From an uncultured Arenimonas sp. (GTDB lineage Bacteria > Pseudomonadota > Gammaproteobacteria > Xanthomonadales > Xanthomonadaceae), in the NCBI GenBank assembly GCA_946480565.1, contig CAMLKR010000060.1, forward strand, positions 1-11,983: a stretch of DNA of 11,983 nt, given 5' to 3'. Below are positions 8,951-11,983 of this stretch, piece after piece. A program made the translations under genes and the position numbers. Each line of letters begins with the position of its first letter. The stretch's first letter is position 1. The notes below the pieces were generated by a model. It was not told where the DNA came from. It did not search any database and saw nothing but the letters and a program-made list of their open reading frames with translations.

Positions 8951-10027
8951 ATGCATCCCGGCAAAGCCCTCGCCTTCCTGCTGGTCTTCATCGTGCCGGC
9001 GCTGATGCCGGCGGCGGCCTGGCTTGCGCAGGCCACCGGCCGGCCCGACCTGATGGCCTGGTTCCCGCTGTTTTTCCTGTTCGTCTTCCTTCCGGCCGTG
9101 GACTACGCTCTGGGCCATGATCCCGCGAACGTGCCGGCCGAGCGCGAACGCGAGGTCGCGCTGCGCCCCTGGTTCAAGTGGCTGACCCTGGCCTGCCTGC
9201 CGGTGCAGCTGGTGCTGCTGGCCTGGTCCGGGCACTGGCTGGTGCACGCCGGCCTGGGGCCGTTGGGCGTCGCCGGTTGGCTGCTGTCGCAGGGCGTGGT
9301 GGGCGGCATCCTGGCCATCAACACCGCGCACGAACTGATCCACAAGGACGGCCGGCTGGAACCGCTGGCCGGCGGCGCCCTGCTGGCCAGCGTCGGTTAC
9401 CACGGCTTCAAGATCGAGCACCTGCGTGGCCACCACGTGCACGTGTCGACGCCGGAGGATGCCTCGAGCGCGCGTTTTGGCCAGTCGCTCTGGCACTTCC
9501 TGCCGCGGGCGATGTGGCGCAATACGCTCAATGCCTGGCGGCTGGAGGCGAAGCGGCTGCAGGGCGTGGGCCTGCCGCCCCTCCACTGGCGCAATCAGAT
9601 GATCGGCTGGAGCGCGCTGTGGCTGGCCTTCGCCGCCGGCTTCGCGCTGTGGCTGGGGCCGGCGGGACTGGCCTTCTTCCTGCTGCAGGGGCTGTTCGCC
9701 GCCGGCTCGCTGGAAATCATCAACTACATCGAACACTACGGGCTGGAGCGGCGGCGCGGCGCCGACGGCCGCTACGAGCGCACCACCCACCTGCACAGCT
9801 GGAACTCGGACTACGCGCTGTCGAACCTGCTGCTGTTCCAGCTGCAGCGGCACAGCGACCACCACGCCTTCCCCAAGCGCCGCTACCCGATCCTGCGCCA
9901 CCACGCCGACAGCCCGCAGCTGCCCGGCGGGTATTCGGCGATGTTCGTGCTGGCCCTGGTGCCGCCGCTCTGGCACCGGGTGATCGACCCGCGCGTGCGC
10001 CGCTTCCGCGGACACGCCGCCGGCTGA
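8951..10027 (+). CDS. alkB: Alkane 1-monooxygenase (AlkB-type membrane di-iron hydroxylase)
   Basis: Membrane di-iron enzyme that hydroxylates the terminal carbon of medium-chain alkanes using O2 and electrons from rubredoxin. All four signature motifs are intact: NTAHELIHK (His127, His131), EHLRGHHVHVSTPEDASSAR (His157, His161, His162), NYIEHYG (His262) and LQRHSDHHAFPKRRY (His301, His304, His305), nine histidines in all. The NYxEHYG and LQRHSDHH forms separate AlkB from fatty acid desaturases. Hydrophobic helices lie at about 5-25, 35-52, 76-100, 106-125, 218-236, 239-256 and 327-341. At 358 residues it is shorter than P. putida AlkB (about 400), mainly at the N-terminus. An in-frame ATG at 8918 is less likely because it lies inside the candidate -10. 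No rubredoxin, reductase or alkS-like regulator is in the window, so electron partners must be encoded elsewhere. The actual substrate range is unknown; a xylene monooxygenase-like role is less likely. Confidence 0.92.
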   Translation: MHPGKALAFLLVFIVPALMPAAAWLAQATGRPDLMAWFPLFFLFVFLPAVDYALGHDPANVPAEREREVALRPWFKWLTLACLPVQLVLLAWSGHWLVHAGLGPLGVAGWLLSQGVVGGILAINTAHELIHKDGRLEPLAGGALLASVGYHGFKIEHLRGHHVHVSTPEDASSARFGQSLWHFLPRAMWRNTLNAWRLEAKRLQGVGLPPLHWRNQMIGWSALWLAFAAGFALWLGPAGLAFFLLQGLFAAGSLEIINYIEHYGLERRRGADGRYERTTHLHSWNSDYALSNLLLFQLQRHSDHHAFPKRRYPILRHHADSPQLPGGYSAMFVLALVPPLWHRVIDPRVRRFRGHAAG

Positions 10028-10030
10028 TCC

Positions 10031-10207
10031 GCGTCATCCACACGCCCTGTGGACAAGCCTGGGAGAAGCCCTGTGGACCGATCGCTGAGCGCCTTGCGCG
10101 GCAAGGCCCGCAGCTTCATTGGGCAGTTTTTCGCCAGCCTCGGCGCGTGATCCACAGCGCCTGTGGACAAGCCTGGGAGAAGTCCTGTGGACGGATCGCG
10201 GAGCGCC
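10031..10207. repeat. Pair of 63-bp direct repeats with DnaA-box-like motifs
   Basis: Copies at 10031-10093 and 10145-10207 agree at 56 of 63 positions, in the same orientation, 114 bases apart, with 51 bases of unrelated sequence between. Each has the same three sites: an inverted TCCACA (TCATCCACA 10034-10042; TGATCCACA 10148-10156), then TGTGGACAA (10048-10056; 10162-10170), then TGTGGAC with a divergent end (10072-10080; 10186-10194). The first two in each copy differ by one base from the DnaA box TTATCCACA or its complement. TCCACA and TGTGGA also form a 6-bp inverted repeat around 5 bases. The copies lie in the convergent spacer between alkB and folP. They may bind DnaA or may be members of a dispersed intergenic repeat family; the sequence alone does not decide. 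Confidence 0.85.
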
Positions 10208-10218
10208 AGCGCTGGCGC
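10203..10218. repeat. 16-bp perfect palindrome at the end of the second repeat copy
   Basis: GCGCCAGCGCTGGCGC at 10203-10218 is fully palindromic and overlaps the last five bases of the second 63-bp copy. The first copy instead runs into a different hairpin, CCTTGC (10092-10097) with GCAAGG (10101-10106), so both copies are followed by a small inverted repeat of unrelated sequence. Confidence 0.6.
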
Positions 10219-10222
10219 GGGA

Positions 10223-10248
10223 GTCAAGAGCCCTGGTCATCTCTTGAC
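10223..10248 (-). repeat. Inverted repeat downstream of folP, possible terminator without T tract
   Basis: Eight-base perfect arms GTCAAGAG (10223-10230) and CTCTTGAC (10241-10248) flank a 10-base loop, 14 bases beyond the folP stop codon. It may end the folP transcript or protect its 3' end, but no T run follows on either strand, so an intrinsic terminator is uncertain. Confidence 0.5.
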
Positions 10249-10262
10249 CAATCGCGCGGCAC

Positions 10263-11159
10263 TCAATCCTCGTCGGGCCACTGAATCGTCGGCTTCGCGG
10301 CGATCGCCTTCGGGCTGGGCTGCGCTGCGACCGCGGCCCAGACCTTGAGCGCGTCCACGGTCGCGGCGACGTCGTGCACGCGCAGGATCCTCGCGCCGTA
10401 TTCCGCCGCCAGCACGGCCGCCGCCACCGAGGCATGCACGCGTTCGCCGATCTCGCGGCCGGTGATCTCGCCCAGGCTGCGCTTGCGCGACAGGCCGGCC
10501 AGCAGGGGCAGGCCCAGATCGAGCAGGCGCGACTGCTGGCGCAGCAGCAGCAGGTTGTGCCCGGTGGTCTTGCCGAAACCGTAACCGGGGTCGAGCACGA
10601 TGCGCTTCTTGGGAATGCCCGCCATCTCGCAGGCGAAGACGCGCTCGGCGAGGAAACGGTGCACCTCGGCGACCAGGTCGTCGTAGGCCGGCGCCGCCTG
10701 CATCGAACGCGGCTCGCCCTGCATGTGCATCAGCACCACGGGCACGCCGGCCGCAGCCGCCGCTTCCAGCGCGCCCTCGCGGCGCAGCGCGTAGACGTCG
10801 TTGATCATGCCGGCACCTGCGGCGACCGCCGCGCGCATGACCTCGGGCTTGGACGTGTCGACCGAAATCGGCAGCGCGGTCTCACGCGCCAGGCGCTCGA
10901 TCACCGGAAGCACGCGCCGCAGCTCCTCGTCCAGCGGCACCTCGTCGGCGCCCGGGCGCGTGGATTCGCCGCCAACGTCCAGCACATCGGCGCCCTCCGC
11001 CGCCAGCCGCAGGCCGTGGGCCACGGCGGCTTCGAGGCTGTCGTGCGCACCGCCGTCGGAGAAGGAATCCGGCGTGACATTGACGATGCCCATCACCCGC
11101 GGGCGATCGAGGACGAGCGCGCGGCCGGCGCAGTCGAGTTGCGGCGTCAGGTCGAACAT
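10263..11159 (-). CDS. folP: Dihydropteroate synthase
   Basis: Joins p-aminobenzoate to dihydropterin pyrophosphate to make dihydropteroate in folate synthesis; it is the sulfonamide target. The 298 residues (E. coli 282) form the expected TIM barrel. Motifs are MGIVNVTPDSFSDGG (23-37, pyrophosphate loop), GADVLDVGGESTRPGA (56-71), ISVDTSKPEV (98-107), INDVYALR (119-126), VLDPGYGFGKTTGHN (188-202), GLSRKRSLG (222-230) and the C-terminal RVHDVAATVDAL (260-271). The start at 11159 is chosen because the frame upstream runs through the ftsH terminator and adds non-family residues; GGGA precedes the ATG by 5 bases. It follows ftsH, as in E. coli, but glmM does not follow; instead there is a repeat-bearing spacer and convergent alkB. 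No separate promoter is evident, so expression may rely on read-through from ftsH. Confidence 0.97.
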   Translation of the reverse strand: MFDLTPQLDCAGRALVLDRPRVMGIVNVTPDSFSDGGAHDSLEAAVAHGLRLAAEGADVLDVGGESTRPGADEVPLDEELRRVLPVIERLARETALPISVDTSKPEVMRAAVAAGAGMINDVYALRREGALEAAAAAGVPVVLMHMQGEPRSMQAAPAYDDLVAEVHRFLAERVFACEMAGIPKKRIVLDPGYGFGKTTGHNLLLLRQQSRLLDLGLPLLAGLSRKRSLGEITGREIGERVHASVAAAVLAAEYGARILRVHDVAATVDALKVWAAVAAQPSPKAIAAKPTIQWPDED

Positions 11160-11176
11160 GGGAATCCCGGGCAAAG

Positions 11177-11204
11177 AAAAAGGCCAGAGCGGACTCTGGC
11201 CTTT
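11177..11204 (-). terminator. Rho-independent terminator after ftsH
   Basis: Eleven-base-pair perfect stem (AAAGGCCAGAG, CTCTGGCCTTT; 11179-11189 with 11194-11204) with a four-base loop. On the - strand it runs into TTTTT, then C and TTT. It is the strongest terminator in the window and sits only 17 bases before the folP start codon. Confidence 0.9.
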
Positions 11205-11228
11205 CGCGTGGACCACGGCAAGCCGGGA

Positions 11229-11983
11229 TCAGGTCTGCGGCATCGGGCCGCCCAGCGGACCGGCGGCCGGGCCGGTGCCCGGATCGTCCTTGGAGATGCG
11301 GCCGGACTTGGCCCAGTCGGCGGGCGGACCCGGACGGCGGCCCTCCATGATCGCGTCGATCTGGTGCGCGTCGATGGTCTCGTAGGTCAGCAGCGCCTCG
11401 GCCATGATGTGCAGCTTCTCGATGTTCTCGGTCAGGATCTGCTTGGTGCGCGAATAGGCGCGGTCCAGGATGCTGCGTACCACCTCGTCGATCTTGCGCG
11501 CGGTGTCGTCCGAGACGTTCTTGTGCTGGGTCACGGAGCGGCCCAGGAACACCTCGTCCTCCTCCTCGCCGTAGGCGATCGGGCCCAGCTCGTCCGACAG
11601 GCCCCACTTGGTGGCCATGTTGCGGGCCATCTTGGTGGCGCGCTCGATGTCGTTGCTGGCGCCGGTGGTGACCTTGTCGGCGCCGAAGATGATCTCCTCG
11701 GCGACGCGGCCGCCGTACAGCGAGCACAGCATCGACTCGATGTGGGTGCGGTTGTAGCTGTACTTGTCGCCTTCCGGCAGGTACATGGTGACGCCCAGCG
11801 CGCGGCCGCGCGGGATGATGGTCACCTTGTAGACCGGATCATGCTCGGGCACGACGCGGCCGACGATGGCGTGGCCGGCCTCGTGGTAGGCGGTCAGCTT
11901 CTTCTCGTCCTCGCTCATGGCCATCGAGCGGCGCTCGGCGCCCATCAGGATCTTGTCGCGGGCGCGGTCGAAGTGGTCCATGC
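11229..11983 (-). CDS. ftsH: ATP-dependent zinc metalloprotease FtsH, C-terminal part, cut by window edge
   Basis: Membrane-anchored AAA protease (HflB) that degrades misfolded membrane proteins and short-lived regulators such as LpxC or sigma-32. About 250 C-terminal residues are visible: the peptidase domain with the zinc motif HEAGH (fragment residues 33-37), [31 protein letters not shown], the [10 protein letters not shown] segment supplying the third zinc ligand Asp, and [10 protein letters not shown] near the end. The AAA ATPase domain and the two membrane helices lie beyond the right edge; the frame is still open there, so the ATG at 11981 is internal. The tail is short and rich in Gly and Pro. 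The gene ends just before a strong terminator and folP. Its modulators HflK and HflC are encoded about 7 kb downstream on the same strand. Confidence 0.97.
   Translation of the reverse strand, partial: MDHFDRARDKILMGAERRSMAMSEDEKKLTAYHEAGHAIVGRVVPEHDPVYKVTIIPRGRALGVTMYLPEGDKYSYNRTHIESMLCSLYGGRVAEEIIFGADKVTTGASNDIERATKMARNMATKWGLSDELGPIAYGEEEDEVFLGRSVTQHKNVSDDTARKIDEVVRSILDRAYSRTKQILTENIEKLHIMAEALLTYETIDAHQIDAIMEGRRPGPPADWAKSGRISKDDPGTGPAAGPLGGPMPQT

Noticed and set aside
6561..9005. An 814-codon open frame on the + strand opposite miaA and putP
   Set aside because: Same type of shadow: dominated by His, Gln, Arg, Gly and Ala without any family motif, while the - strand encodes intact MiaA and PutP.
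8813..10015. A 400-codon open frame on the - strand opposite alkB
   Set aside because: It covers a gene with all AlkB motifs on the + strand; its own translation is Gln/Arg/Pro/His-rich and matches nothing.
10031..10207. CRISPR array
   Set aside because: Only two copies, 63 bp long with 11 percent mismatch, one 51-bp spacer, and no cas genes. The content is DnaA-box-like rather than a CRISPR repeat.
11160..11216. Upstream start for folP adding 19 residues
   Set aside because: The extension is encoded by the ftsH terminator hairpin and is absent from dihydropteroate synthases.

Overview
The window is a stretch of core chromosome from a GC-rich gammaproteobacterium, most likely a member of the Xanthomonadaceae (Lysobacter, Luteimonas, Stenotrophomonas or Xanthomonas type). 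This rests on the very high GC content, the proteobacterial character of every protein, and the gene string ftsH-folP ... miaA-hfq-hflX-hflK-hflC-yjeT-purA. The genus is an inference. No tRNA, rRNA, insertion sequence, prophage gene, CRISPR array or toxin/defence cassette was seen, and no gap without a gene exceeds about 240 bases.

Layout. Bases 1-898 (+) hold the 3' part of cstA (pyruvate/peptide transporter) and its small partner gene ybdD/yjiX. They end at a bidirectional terminator shared with the convergent purA. Bases 965-8816 (-) are one long collinear block, read from right to left: putP (Na+/proline symporter), miaA (tRNA dimethylallyltransferase), hfq (RNA chaperone), hflX (ribosome-splitting GTPase), hflK and hflC (membrane partners of FtsH), a DUF2065/YjeT small membrane protein, then, beyond a terminator, purA (adenylosuccinate synthetase). 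Bases 8951-10027 (+) hold an alkB-type alkane hydroxylase with all nine histidines of its di-iron site, divergent from putP. A 235-base convergent spacer (10028-10262) carries two 63-bp direct repeats rich in DnaA-box-like motifs plus two inverted repeats. Bases 10263-11983 (-) hold folP (dihydropteroate synthase) and the 3' part of ftsH, separated by a strong terminator.

How the genes relate. FtsH (membrane AAA protease), its inhibitor/modulator pair HflK-HflC, HflX, Hfq and MiaA are housekeeping functions in membrane protein quality control, translation and RNA regulation. They form a conserved neighbourhood, here interrupted by putP, alkB and the repeat-bearing spacer. CstA-YbdD and PutP serve nutrient uptake, and AlkB suggests medium-chain alkane or related terminal hydroxylation.

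The window is mostly ordinary. The parts that deserve a second look are the paired DnaA-box-like repeats, the lone AlkB, the structured leader of hfq, and the overlap of promoter and terminator ahead of purA. I did not find a convincing new multi-gene system.
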